Source: an uncultured Gammaproteobacteria bacterium (lineage in GTDB: Bacteria > Pseudomonadota > Gammaproteobacteria > Magnimaribacterales > TMED112). From it: a DNA stretch of 38,362 bases. A program made the position numbers and the translations under genes. This document shows positions 1 to 9,543 of the stretch, in pieces. Location: assembly GCA_913044115.1 (NCBI GenBank), contig CAJWNO010000006.1, forward strand, positions 1-38,362, read 5' to 3'. Under the pieces are notes generated by a model. That model searched no databases. It was given only the letters and a program-made list of their open reading frames with translations, and had not been told where the DNA came from. How positions within the stretch are numbered: position 1 is the stretch's first letter; every line of letters begins with the position of its first letter.

Positions 1-398
1 ATATGACCATTGCTAATATAGCTATCGTAGATCAAGCTCGAGGAGGAACAGGTTGCGCAATAGTCCATTCTGACAGTGCAAGTGGTATTCAAAGATTAAA
101 TCAAGAAGCTGCAAAAGCTCTTGCCGCAGGCAGAGAAGCAGGTTTTGATATTTCAGAAGAGAGAGCAATGACATGGATTACAAAGAATCCTGCGAAATCT
201 CTAGGAATTCTTGAACAAACTGGAACATTAGAGCAGGGCAAAGATGCTGACATTGTAGTTTGGAGTGGAAATCCATTTAGTGTTTACACAAAAGCTGAAA
301 AAGTTTATATCGATGGAGCATTAGCATTTGATAAGGCTACAAATTTTATGCCTCATACTGATTTTGATCTTGGTATAAAGGAATGGGAGGATAAATAA
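1..398 (+). CDS. Amidohydrolase family protein, C-terminal fragment (5' end outside window)
   Basis: Reading frame open at the window edge; C-terminal amidohydrolase motifs HSDS and NPAKSLGI...GTLEQGKDADIVVWSGNPF. Confidence 0.8.
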   Translation, partial: MTIANIAIVDQARGGTGCAIVHSDSASGIQRLNQEAAKALAAGREAGFDISEERAMTWITKNPAKSLGILEQTGTLEQGKDADIVVWSGNPFSVYTKAEKVYIDGALAFDKATNFMPHTDFDLGIKEWEDK

Positions 399-1657
399 TG
401 AAAATTTTACGATTATTATTGCTCCTGCCTTTTTTGTCTCTAACTCATGGAGATGACCTCTATCTACTTAAAGGGGCAAAAGTATTTATTGCTGATCAAG
501 GATTTGTTGCTAAGGATATTTTGGTTGACGACGGAAGAATTGTTTTAGTTGAAGACTTTATTGACAATATTGAAACTGGAGATGTTATTGATCTGCAAGG
601 TAAATTTATTACCCCAGGTCTCTTAGTATTTTCAAGCTTAGGGCTTCTCGAGATTGGAGCATTACCAGAGACCAATGATGCTGGATCAGATATTTATAAT
701 GCTGGATTTGATCCAAGCAGAGCGTATAACCCTTTTTCTCAGGCAGTAAGGTTGAATAGGTCCAAGGGAGTAACTTCTACAGTTAATATTCCAGGAGCTT
801 CAGGCTATTTCTCTGGCATGCTTACATACACAAAAATTAATGGTGGAATGAAACAGAAAAAGCAAGGACCCCTAGGCTTAGTTACAAGATATGGCCAATC
901 TTATAATGATTCGAGGGCAGCCAACTTGATGTTCATGGAAGATCTGTTCAGTTATGTGCGAACAAATCATGATGATAATTATGCAGATATGACACAATTC
1001 ATGCTTGGAACTAGTAACGAATATAAATTCACCAGCAGAGACTTTAAGGCAATAAAAAAAGTTTTAGATAATGAAATTCCGTTGGTAGTTCAAGTAAATA
1101 AAGCTACTGATATTTTAAATGTACTAAAGTTTGCTGAATCTCAAGAGATTGACCTTGTACTATGGGGAGCAAATGAAGGGCATATGGTAGCAAGTGAAAT
1201 TGCTAAAGCTGACGTCCCTGTAGTTATGGACCCACTTAATAATATTCCAAATTCATTTGATTCTCTTAATGCTACTTATGAAAATGTGACAAGGCTAAAC
1301 GAGGCAGGAGTAGAAATGGCTTTCTATTATGAGCAAGGGGCTGGTGCTCATAATGCTTATTTGGCAACCCAGTCAGCAGGCAACTCTGTAGCTATGGGGC
1401 TTGATTACAGTGAAGCATTAAAATCAATAACATCTAATCCAGCTGATATTTTTGGCTTAGTTAATGTGGGCTATATTTCACAAGGTTATGATGCTGATTT
1501 AGTGGTTTGGGATAATGATCCGCTAGAGCTAATGTCGTCAGTGGAAATGGTAATGATCGATGGTATAAAACAAGATTTATCTAATAGGTATAAAGAATTA
1601 ACTGATAGATACACCAAAGAATTAGAAAAGCCTAATTCTTACAGATCAAGAAAGTAA
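398..1657 (+). CDS. Amidohydrolase-like protein (tandem paralogue, predicted secreted), degenerate metal-binding motif
   Basis: Signal-peptide-like N-terminus; FITPGLLVFSSLGLLEI replaces the usual PGxxDxHxH; C-terminal NPADIFGL...GYDADLVVWDNDPLEL; start overlaps the upstream stop. Confidence 0.8.
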   Translation: MKILRLLLLLPFLSLTHGDDLYLLKGAKVFIADQGFVAKDILVDDGRIVLVEDFIDNIETGDVIDLQGKFITPGLLVFSSLGLLEIGALPETNDAGSDIYNAGFDPSRAYNPFSQAVRLNRSKGVTSTVNIPGASGYFSGMLTYTKINGGMKQKKQGPLGLVTRYGQSYNDSRAANLMFMEDLFSYVRTNHDDNYADMTQFMLGTSNEYKFTSRDFKAIKKVLDNEIPLVVQVNKATDILNVLKFAESQEIDLVLWGANEGHMVASEIAKADVPVVMDPLNNIPNSFDSLNATYENVTRLNEAGVEMAFYYEQGAGAHNAYLATQSAGNSVAMGLDYSEALKSITSNPADIFGLVNVGYISQGYDADLVVWDNDPLELMSSVEMVMIDGIKQDLSNRYKELTDRYTKELEKPNSYRSRK

Positions 1658-2089
1658 GTTTTTGACTATTGAGCTAGCTTCAGACATTTCAGCATTGGGA
1701 TGTCTGGATCTTAGTTCCTTCATAACATTTCCCATGTCCTGCATTCCACTAAAATTATGCTCAGAAATAATGGCCTGAAGAGCATCTTTAAGAGCATCTC
1801 CATTTAATGCCTGAGGTAGATATTTATCTAATAAATCTAGCTCATTCTGTTCAATTTCTTCTAAGTCAGGTCTGCCACCATCTCTATATTGTTGAATTGA
1901 ATCCTTTCTTTGCTTGGCCATTCTCTTAAGAATAGCAATGATGTCATCGTCAGTAGGTTCCTGTCTTTTATCTACTTCAAACCTTTTGATTTCTGAAGTC
2001 ACCAAACGCAATGTATCTCTTACAAAAACATCTTTATCCAGCATGGCCTGCTTTAGTTCAGAATTTATTTGATCTCTTAATGAAGACAA
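1646..2089 (-). CDS. yqeY: GatB/YqeY domain-containing protein
   Basis: MSSLRDQINSELKQAMLDKDVFVRDTLRLVTSEIKR, typical YqeY; adjacent to rpsU. Confidence 0.9.
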   Translation of the reverse strand: MSSLRDQINSELKQAMLDKDVFVRDTLRLVTSEIKRFEVDKRQEPTDDDIIAILKRMAKQRKDSIQQYRDGGRPDLEEIEQNELDLLDKYLPQALNGDALKDALQAIISEHNFSGMQDMGNVMKELRSRHPNAEMSEASSIVKNLLS

Positions 2090-2090
2090 C

Positions 2091-2300
2091 TTATTTAAGT
2101 TTTGAGAAAGAGTCTTTCATAACCCTTTTATAGTTTCTTTTTACTGCAGCTGCAGCTTTTCTTTTTCTCTCTTCAGTTGGTTTTTCGAAGAACTCTCTTT
2201 TACGAACTTCAGTGACGATGCCTGCTCTTTCACACGCTCGTCTAAATTTTCTTAAACCTACATCAAAGGATTCAGTTTCTTTAATTTTTATACTTGGCAT
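2091..2300 (-). CDS. rpsU: 30S ribosomal protein bS21
   Basis: [28 protein letters not shown]...[23 protein letters not shown]. Confidence 0.95.
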   Translation of the reverse strand: MPSIKIKETESFDVGLRKFRRACERAGIVTEVRKREFFEKPTEERKRKAAAAVKRNYKRVMKDSFSKLK

Positions 2301-2342
2301 AATGTAGTGTGTATTTTAAGGATAAATATAAAAGAATCAACA

Positions 2343-3347
2343 ATGTTAGTTTTAGGAATTGAAAGTTCATGCGATGAAACTGGCTTAGCCCTTTATTCAG
2401 AGGAGCATGGGCTAATAGCGCACCTAGTGAATTCCCAGATAGAATTGTTCACAGAATACGGTGGCGTTATTCCAGAGATAGCAGCAAGAGATCATAGTGC
2501 TAAAATTATTGGAATCTTAAGCCAGTTATTAGAGCAAACAAAATACAAGTTAGAGGATATTAATCTTATAGCATATACAGCTGGACCAGGGCTTATTGGA
2601 TCATTAATGGTAGGAGAAACTGTTGCTAAAACAATATCAAATGTTTTAGATATTGAATTACTCCCGATTAATCATTTAGAGGGTCATATCCTTGCACCGG
2701 GGCTAGAAGAAGATGGTTTAGAGCCGCCTTATCTTTGTTTGTTGGTTTCAGGCGGACATACTCAAATTATTAGGTGTGACGATTACGGTAAATATGAAAT
2801 TATCGGTGAAACAATAGATGATGCGTGTGGTGAAGCATTTGATAAGGTAGGAAAGCTTCTTAATTTAGAGTATCCAGGCGGACCAAAGGTATCAAAGCTT
2901 GCAGAAAAAGGAAATAGCAATCGCTTTCAGTTTCCTCGGGCATTAATGAAAGATAAAAACTTAAACTTTAGTTTTAGTGGACTTAAAACCTCAGTTCTTT
3001 ATGCATTAGAAGATCTATCCGAAGATGATTATTCAGATGTAGCAGCCTCATTTCAGGAAGCAGTTATTGATGTGTTAACAAAAAAACTTACTTGGGCAGT
3101 TGAAGTTACAAATTTTAAAAAACTTGTTTGCTCAGGGGGTGTAGCTTCTAATAAACTGTTAAGAGAAAGATTAAAGCAAATGGCGCAAGATAATAATTTG
3201 GAAATAAGCTATCCAAGAATGGAGTTTTGTACCGATAATGCAGCTATGATTGCTTACGCCGGATATATGAGGAAGAAACTAGCATTACAGGCTTATTCAA
3301 CAAACTTTGCTAGACCACGCTGGCCTTTAGGAGAGCTATATGATTAA
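2343..3347 (+). CDS. tsaD: tRNA N6-adenosine threonylcarbamoyltransferase TsaD (start trimmed to the ATG at 2343)
   Basis: MLVLGIESSCDETG; HLEGHILAP; SGGHTQ; divergent from rpsU. Confidence 0.95.
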   Translation: MLVLGIESSCDETGLALYSEEHGLIAHLVNSQIELFTEYGGVIPEIAARDHSAKIIGILSQLLEQTKYKLEDINLIAYTAGPGLIGSLMVGETVAKTISNVLDIELLPINHLEGHILAPGLEEDGLEPPYLCLLVSGGHTQIIRCDDYGKYEIIGETIDDACGEAFDKVGKLLNLEYPGGPKVSKLAEKGNSNRFQFPRALMKDKNLNFSFSGLKTSVLYALEDLSEDDYSDVAASFQEAVIDVLTKKLTWAVEVTNFKKLVCSGGVASNKLLRERLKQMAQDNNLEISYPRMEFCTDNAAMIAYAGYMRKKLALQAYSTNFARPRWPLGELYD

Positions 3348-3711
3348 AAGAGACAAAATATATGTTGAAGACCTTAGGGTTAAAGGCACAATTGGAATCT
3401 TTGATTGGGAAAAAAAGATAAAACAGGAGATAAGTCTGTCTTATGAAATTGACCACGATAACTTATCTGCTTCCAAGGAAGATAAGATTGAAGCAACAAC
3501 TGATTACAAAACCATTACAAAAAAAATTATTGCATTTATTGAAGAAAACAAATTTGAGCTTGTTGAAACATTTGCTGAAAAGATTGCTGAAATGGTAATC
3601 AAAGATTTTGACGTAAATTGGATAAAGCTTAGGGTTTCAAAACCAGGAGCTTTAAGATTCTCTAAAGATGTTGGAGTTGTTATAGAGCGCTCTTCAGAAG
3701 ATTATGAATAG
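3340..3711 (+). CDS. folB: Dihydroneopterin aldolase
   Basis: IYVEDLRVKGTIGIFDWEKK...TTDYKTITKKI; overlaps tsaD and folK. Confidence 0.9.
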   Translation: MIKRDKIYVEDLRVKGTIGIFDWEKKIKQEISLSYEIDHDNLSASKEDKIEATTDYKTITKKIIAFIEENKFELVETFAEKIAEMVIKDFDVNWIKLRVSKPGALRFSKDVGVVIERSSEDYE

Positions 3712-4105
3712 ATTCTATGTTCTTATTGGTTCAAATATAGATCCCAATGATAATGTAAAAAAAGGACTCAATTACCTCAACCAATCAGATTCAATTGATG
3801 TAGAGGCAGTGAGCAGTGAGTTTATTTCAAAACCAGTGGGCATGGAGGGTTCTGATTTTATTAATATAGCTTTGCGTTGCAGCACAAATCTTGAATTCGT
3901 AGAAACAAATATCCTTCTCAAAGAAATTGAAGCAATGTGTGGAAGAGAAAGAGATCCTAAAAATAAATTTACGCCACGTACCTTAGATTTGGATATTATT
4001 TGCTGGAATAATTTTGAGGGAATAATTGAAGGATATAAGTTGCCTGATCCAGATATTGAAAAATACGACTACATCAAAGTCCCACTTGCCGAAGTAAAAC
4101 TTTAA
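3704..4105 (+). CDS. folK: 2-amino-4-hydroxy-6-hydroxymethyldihydropteridine diphosphokinase
   Basis: YVLIGSNIDP...; GRERDPKNKFTPRTLDLDIICW. Confidence 0.9.
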   Translation: MNRFYVLIGSNIDPNDNVKKGLNYLNQSDSIDVEAVSSEFISKPVGMEGSDFINIALRCSTNLEFVETNILLKEIEAMCGRERDPKNKFTPRTLDLDIICWNNFEGIIEGYKLPDPDIEKYDYIKVPLAEVKL

Positions 4106-5124
4106 TCTAAAGTTGCTCTTATTCTTTGTTGTTCAGTGAAAATAAATCTTTGGCTTAGAGGATCCCAGAATACAAAAGCTTCTTGTTGAGCAATTTTACT
4201 TGCTTCTAGTGCTACATCTTTATTCATAACCCTAAGAGGCTGTTTTCTTTCTTTGAGATATTTTAGATATTCTATAAAAGAAACTTTTTCATAATCACTC
4301 ATAGTGTAGTAATAATCTGACTCTAGAGTGATATATGGATCAACATCATTAATGATAGTTTGGTATTCAGCTACAGCTAAATCTCCATAGATTTCAAAAA
4401 ATTGCAAAGCTTCTTGTTCATCTACTGAGTCAATATTTGCTCCATTTGACAATACTAGTGAAGCATAAATATCGAAGGAATAGCCCTTTTCTGTTAAGCA
4501 TTTAATAACTGAAGATTTAAGAACAAAAGCTTTGATACTACTGTCAGCTGAAACATTATCACTAATGGAAGCTCTTTCACTTTCAGCTGCTATTGCACTA
4601 AGCAAAACTATGGGCCCTATTGTTGCTGCCAAAGAGCTTGCAACACCGGTGGCAGCTGCGGTTCCTAAGCCAGCGATTGCACCGCCAGATGCACCAAGTG
4701 ATCCTGCAATTGGTCCTAATAAAGCAATGGCGAGAATACCGGCTGCTAAAGCTCCAGCTCCAACAGCAGCAGCTCCACTTGCAACTACTTCTCCAGCACC
4801 ACCGTTTTCTATTTCTTTTTGAGTTATATATTCTTGAACAAATTGATTATGATTCACGTCGTAAGTTAAACCAAAATCTACACACTCTTTAATATCCGTA
4901 CCAACACCATACTTTTCATTTGAGAAAACAATACCTTCAAAGCTTGGTAGTAGCTCAATAATATAAGGAGTTGAGAGAAGTAATTGTCTCTGCTCCATTG
5001 GTGTAAGATTTTCTCTATAAGCTATATCTTCGGCTTCTGAAATTGAATTAGCAGGAGCTCTTTTAACTGGTGCAGGAGCACAGGCACTGAGAAAGAGTAT
5101 TAAAAAAAGACAAAAATATCTCAT
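4102..5124 (-). CDS. Putative lipoprotein with a long Gly/Ala-rich (glycine-zipper-like) hydrophobic segment
   Basis: Lipobox-like N-terminus FLSACAPAP; internal GGAGEVVASGAAAVGAGALAAGILAIALLGPIAGSLGASGGAIAGLG. Confidence 0.6.
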   Translation of the reverse strand: MRYFCLFLILFLSACAPAPVKRAPANSISEAEDIAYRENLTPMEQRQLLLSTPYIIELLPSFEGIVFSNEKYGVGTDIKECVDFGLTYDVNHNQFVQEYITQKEIENGGAGEVVASGAAAVGAGALAAGILAIALLGPIAGSLGASGGAIAGLGTAAATGVASSLAATIGPIVLLSAIAAESERASISDNVSADSSIKAFVLKSSVIKCLTEKGYSFDIYASLVLSNGANIDSVDEQEALQFFEIYGDLAVAEYQTIINDVDPYITLESDYYYTMSDYEKVSFIEYLKYLKERKQPLRVMNKDVALEASKIAQQEAFVFWDPLSQRFIFTEQQRIRATLD

Positions 5125-5168
5125 ATATGATTAGGATAAAGCAACGAGGGTAAAGTTCATATAAAAAG

Positions 5169-5966
5169 CTACTTATTTGTGCTTTCGAAGATTTTATCAG
5201 CAGATTTAGCTACGAAACCTTGGTAAAGATTACCATTTGCTTCAGGATACCTTTTTGCAAATTCATAGTAGCAACTAGGTATTTCAGCAGCATAAGAGCC
5301 AAAGTTAACTTTTACTTTATCTGCCATAGTAGATGATTGTTCAAGCAGTTCCGCAATAGATCCTTTAATTTCACCTCCAGATGAATTTAGTAAATAACCT
5401 TCATTTTTTATCATATTATTGACATCAGATAGGTCATTAAAATTAGCTAGGTGATTAACTGATACTGTGAAGTGGTTAGGGCAAAACCCCCAAACATATA
5501 GCCAAGAGGCATACTCAGACTCTTTAGCTAGCAGTTCATACTTATCATAATCTATATCCCAAGTTCTACCACCAATCAATAAATCTTCTGGATTATCAGA
5601 AAAACTATCAGATATATCATTAATTATTATGCGAAGTTCATCTGTAAAGTCTTCGCAAATTAATTCTGATAGAAAAATTTTTGGGTGCGCAGGATCAATA
5701 TTTTCCAGATGAATAGCTTGAAGTCTTTTTTGCTCGAAGAAGTAGTCACCGCAAACTTTATATCCATATGAACTAAGAAAATCTGCTTGTTTATATATAT
5801 TGCACTTATCTAAGTTAAAAGTTCTAAACGCTATATGATCATTAATAACCCTTTCACCAAAAAGTTTTGATATTTTTTCTGCTGAAGGCGTATAAGATAT
5901 ATAGCTTTCCCAAAGTCGCTGTAAAAATTTTTCTACATTCATGATATTTTTTTTGCTTTCTCCCAT
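5169..5966 (-). CDS. DUF1338 domain protein (2-oxoadipate dioxygenase/decarboxylase HglS-like superfamily)
   Basis: NDHIAFRTF near N-terminus; WGFCPNHFTVSVNHL; overall DUF1338-like layout. Confidence 0.75.
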   Translation of the reverse strand: MGESKKNIMNVEKFLQRLWESYISYTPSAEKISKLFGERVINDHIAFRTFNLDKCNIYKQADFLSSYGYKVCGDYFFEQKRLQAIHLENIDPAHPKIFLSELICEDFTDELRIIINDISDSFSDNPEDLLIGGRTWDIDYDKYELLAKESEYASWLYVWGFCPNHFTVSVNHLANFNDLSDVNNMIKNEGYLLNSSGGEIKGSIAELLEQSSTMADKVKVNFGSYAAEIPSCYYEFAKRYPEANGNLYQGFVAKSADKIFESTNK

Positions 5967-6973
5967 CCTAAGTTTGCATAAATTTTTGCTCTTTTACCCA
6001 TTTCAACTGCAAAATCGCTTGCTGCTGTGCCATCTCTAACTCTCCCAAGAATTCCCTGGCATATTCCCGCAGCTTTAAAAAGTGAAAATATTATATAAAA
6101 GTCCCATTCACTTTCTAATTCCATTTTTGTACGTGAAAGGTATAGGTCAACATATTCCTTCTCCGAATGAATTCCTAGTGATTTAGCCATATCGTCTGAT
6201 ATTTCTCCCACATGCCACAACATACAGTGATAGCCAAAGTCTGCTAATGGATCTCCTATTGTTGATAACTCCCAATCTAGCATTGCTTGTATCTCATCAT
6301 TTTCATGAAATACAACATTATCTAGCCTGTAATCACCATGCACTATTGAAGTATATTTTTGTTCAGGAGTATATTTAGGTAGCCATTCAATCAAACTATG
6401 CATAGATTCTAAAGTCTCAGTTTCAGAGTCAAAATATTGTTTAGTCCATCTGGAGACTTGTCTTTCAATATAATTACCTGGTTTACCATAATCCTCTAAA
6501 CCAATACTTTTGTAGTCTTGTGTATGTAATCGAGATATACCTAAATTCATTTGATCAAATAACATCTTCCTTCGGCTTATATCAACTTCTGAAGCGACAG
6601 GATCCCAATAAATTTTGCCATTACAGTATTCCATTAAGTAAAAAGGAGTACCAATAACATTTTCATCTTCGCATAATATTATTGTTTTTGGTGTTGGAAC
6701 GTTTGTTTTATTTAGGCCTGTTAGTACTTTAAACTCTCTATCAACTGCATGAGCTGACTTTAATAACTTTCCTGGTGGCTTTCTTCTTAGAACATATTTA
6801 TTTTCAACTGTAGTTAATAGATAAGTTGGGTTAGATTGCCCGCCTTTAAATTGCTTATAATCTTGGATTTTAGGCATACCTATGTCTTGATCATCCAAGT
6901 AAGCATTTAATGCTTCCAAGTCAAAAGTTAAATTTTCAGAAACATCTTTAGTGCCTGAGAATTGATCATTCAT
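5939..6973 (-). CDS. Phosphotransferase family protein (APH/ACAD10-like kinase)
   Basis: FKGGQSNPTYLL; VHGDYRLDNVVFH; MLDWELSTIGDPLADFGY. Confidence 0.85.
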   Translation of the reverse strand: MNDQFSGTKDVSENLTFDLEALNAYLDDQDIGMPKIQDYKQFKGGQSNPTYLLTTVENKYVLRRKPPGKLLKSAHAVDREFKVLTGLNKTNVPTPKTIILCEDENVIGTPFYLMEYCNGKIYWDPVASEVDISRRKMLFDQMNLGISRLHTQDYKSIGLEDYGKPGNYIERQVSRWTKQYFDSETETLESMHSLIEWLPKYTPEQKYTSIVHGDYRLDNVVFHENDEIQAMLDWELSTIGDPLADFGYHCMLWHVGEISDDMAKSLGIHSEKEYVDLYLSRTKMELESEWDFYIIFSLFKAAGICQGILGRVRDGTAASDFAVEMGKRAKIYANLGWEKAKKIS

Positions 6974-7151
6974 TATTCTTTTTTTCCGTTGTCTTGATAA
7001 GAAGTGATTGATTTTCTGACTGAAGAATTTCTATTTTTCGATGTAATTCCGTAATTTTGTTCCTCATTGACTTAGATTCAGTCTTTAATTTGAAATTTTG
7101 CTCGATAAGTTTATCCACTAAGGCCGATAATTTTTTAATTTTTTCGTGCAT
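6966..7151 (-). CDS. Short coiled-coil protein (TIGR02449/ZapB-like)
   Basis: 61-aa heptad-rich ORF divergent from pepP; comparable small coiled-coil genes lie next to pepP in gammaproteobacteria. Confidence 0.6.
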   Translation of the reverse strand: MHEKIKKLSALVDKLIEQNFKLKTESKSMRNKITELHRKIEILQSENQSLLIKTTEKKNNE

Positions 7152-7162
7152 AATATCCGTCT

Positions 7163-8455
7163 ATGTCAGATTTAAATATATATAAAGCCAGAAGAGCTGA
7201 AGTAGCAAAAAGAATGGAAGATAATTCTATTTTAATACTCAGTTCATCTAAACTAGTAGCTAGGAACAATGATACTACATTTCCTTTTAGACAAGACAGC
7301 AACTTCTTCTATTTGACTGGCTTTCAAGAGCCTGATTCCGTACTAATAGTTCATAGCGATGGTAGATCCATATTATTCTGCAGAGAAAAAAATCCAGATT
7401 TAGAAAAATGGGACGGTTTCATGTGGGGACCAGCAGCAGCACAAGAAAACTTTGGTTTTGATGAGGCTCACGATATTAATTTAATAGATGAGATATTGCC
7501 AAATCTCATTAGAGGGCACAAAACACTTAATGCACTTATTGGAAAAAACTTGGATTTTGATTCAAAGGTAACAAATTGGATAAATAAAGCTAATAGCATG
7601 GAAAGACATCAGGGCAATATTGATTTAAAAAACTTTTCTAATCAGTTGGGGAGTATGAGGCTTATAAAAGACGCAAATGAAATTTCCCTGATAAGAAGAT
7701 CGTGTGAAATAGCAGCTGTTTCACATAAAGCGGTTATGCAAAAAGCGAAAGTTGGTATGTCTGAATACGATCTTGAGACAATGTATATGAATGAGTTTAA
7801 GGTAAATGGATCTCGAGAAGCATCATACACTCCAATCATAGCTGGTGGACCAAGAGCTTGCATTCTGCATTACATAGATAACGACCAGCAAATAGAGGAT
7901 GGCGAACTAGTCTTGGTTGATGCTGGTTGTGAGTATGGGATGTATGCATCTGATATTACAAGAACATATCCAATAAATGGACAATTTACAGGCGAACAAA
8001 AAGCAGTCTATGATGTTGTGCTTGAAGCACATAATGCAGCATGCCATGCAGCTAAAGTTGGAAACCCTTGTACGGACCCTCAAAAAATTTCAGAAAAATC
8101 ACTTTCACAGGGCTTAAAAGATATAGGTTTATTAGACGGCAGTTTAGACGAAATATTGGAGAAAAAATTATTCAGAGAATTCTATTACCATAAAATCGGA
8201 CATTGGATGGGTCTGGATGTGCATGATGATTGCCCTTATTCAGTTGATGGTAAAGAAATTCTCTTTCAAGATAATATGGTAATGACTATAGAACCTGGCA
8301 TTTATGTGAATGATACTGCAAACGTTGATGATAGATGGAAAGGTATTGGCATCAGAATTGAAAATGATATTTTGATTACATCAGACGGATACGAAAACTT
8401 AACTGCAAAAGTCCCAGTTGAAACTGAAGAGATTGAGCAATTAATGGGAGGATAA
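7163..8455 (+). CDS. pepP: Xaa-Pro aminopeptidase
   Basis: FPFRQDSNFFYLTGFQEPD; LVDAGCEYGMYASDITRTYPI; HKIGHWMGLDVHD; MTIEPGIYV. Confidence 0.93.
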   Translation: MSDLNIYKARRAEVAKRMEDNSILILSSSKLVARNNDTTFPFRQDSNFFYLTGFQEPDSVLIVHSDGRSILFCREKNPDLEKWDGFMWGPAAAQENFGFDEAHDINLIDEILPNLIRGHKTLNALIGKNLDFDSKVTNWINKANSMERHQGNIDLKNFSNQLGSMRLIKDANEISLIRRSCEIAAVSHKAVMQKAKVGMSEYDLETMYMNEFKVNGSREASYTPIIAGGPRACILHYIDNDQQIEDGELVLVDAGCEYGMYASDITRTYPINGQFTGEQKAVYDVVLEAHNAACHAAKVGNPCTDPQKISEKSLSQGLKDIGLLDGSLDEILEKKLFREFYYHKIGHWMGLDVHDDCPYSVDGKEILFQDNMVMTIEPGIYVNDTANVDDRWKGIGIRIENDILITSDGYENLTAKVPVETEEIEQLMGG

Positions 8456-9543
8456 TGACCAAGCCTGTTTTAATTGCTGGGGCTGGTGTTATTGGTTGTC
8501 TTCTTGCCCATGTTCTAAAAAAACATCAGATTCCTTTTAAAATTGTAGAAAAGAGTCCAGGATTTAGAAAAATTCCGTACAGAACAGTAGCTCTGACTAA
8601 AGATTCAATCCATTTCCTTAATTCTATAGACAAGAATTTAGACTTAAATGAATGGACAACGCCCGTGCAGAAAATGGAACTTTTCCATAAAAATGATTTA
8701 GGAATAGTTTTAGATTCAAACAACGAAGAAAAAGTTACATCGATTGCACTTCTATCAACATTGCATGAAAAATTACTCGAAAATGTTAAAGATGAAGTCC
8801 TATGGAATTCCTCAATATCTGATATTTCAAGTAATGGATCACTTAAAGTGCAAACCAATAATGAAAAGCTTGAAGCAAATTTTTTGTTTGCAACAGATGG
8901 AGCAAATTCAAAAGTTAGAGAGCTTTGTGACTTTGAAAGTGAAGAATGGTTTTATGGTCAAAACGCCTATGTTACCTGTATTGAAGCCGAGCATAAAAAT
9001 ATTGCTAAACAATATTTCACAAAAAATGGGACCTTGGCACTGCTTCCATTAAATGATGGCAAACAGTTTTATTCTGTTATTTTTTGTACTAATTCTACAG
9101 GAGATGTTAAGCAAGACCTTTTTGATATGAATGAGCTTTTTAATATTCAATTGAATCTCAATAATATTGAGTTTAGTTCTGGCTTTGAATTAAAGCATTC
9201 AAGAGCATTACAGTTATATTCATCTCGCATATTACTATGTGGTGATGCAGCAAATACCTTCCACCCTATGGCAGGCCAAGGACTTAATCTTGGTATTGGC
9301 GATATCATGGAAATTGAAAAAAATCTTAAGGACCTTGTTGTAAATAAAGAAGAAGCGTTAAAAGCATATAGTGAAAAAAGAAATAACAAGAATCTTCAAA
9401 TGACTTGGATTATACAAAGCTTATTTGGTGCATTTGGTAATGCGAATGGTGTAACAGAGATAATACTCAGCTCGGGTATGAAGCTTCTCGACAAAGCACC
9501 GAGTTTAAAACAAAAAATTATTGAATACGCTAATAAGAATTAA
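8455..9543 (+). CDS. FAD-dependent monooxygenase, UbiH/UbiF/Coq6-type
   Basis: IAGAGVIGCLLAHVL; DGANSKVRE; LLCGDAANTFHPMAGQGLNLGIGD. Confidence 0.85.
   Translation: MTKPVLIAGAGVIGCLLAHVLKKHQIPFKIVEKSPGFRKIPYRTVALTKDSIHFLNSIDKNLDLNEWTTPVQKMELFHKNDLGIVLDSNNEEKVTSIALLSTLHEKLLENVKDEVLWNSSISDISSNGSLKVQTNNEKLEANFLFATDGANSKVRELCDFESEEWFYGQNAYVTCIEAEHKNIAKQYFTKNGTLALLPLNDGKQFYSVIFCTNSTGDVKQDLFDMNELFNIQLNLNNIEFSSGFELKHSRALQLYSSRILLCGDAANTFHPMAGQGLNLGIGDIMEIEKNLKDLVVNKEEALKAYSEKRNNKNLQMTWIIQSLFGAFGNANGVTEIILSSGMKLLDKAPSLKQKIIEYANKN

Noticed and set aside
1-398. Truncated amidohydrolase as a pseudogene
   Set aside because: The frame is open to the window edge, so the truncation is explained by the window boundary
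4532-4892. Plus-strand Ala/Pro-rich and Gln/Leu-rich ORFs
   Set aside because: Antisense shadows of the Gly/Ala-rich segment of the minus-strand lipoprotein; low-complexity composition and no family resemblance
8526-9389. Overlapping antisense or off-frame ORFs in the ubiH-family gene
   Set aside because: The ubiH-family frame has clear FAD motifs throughout; the others lack recognisable motifs
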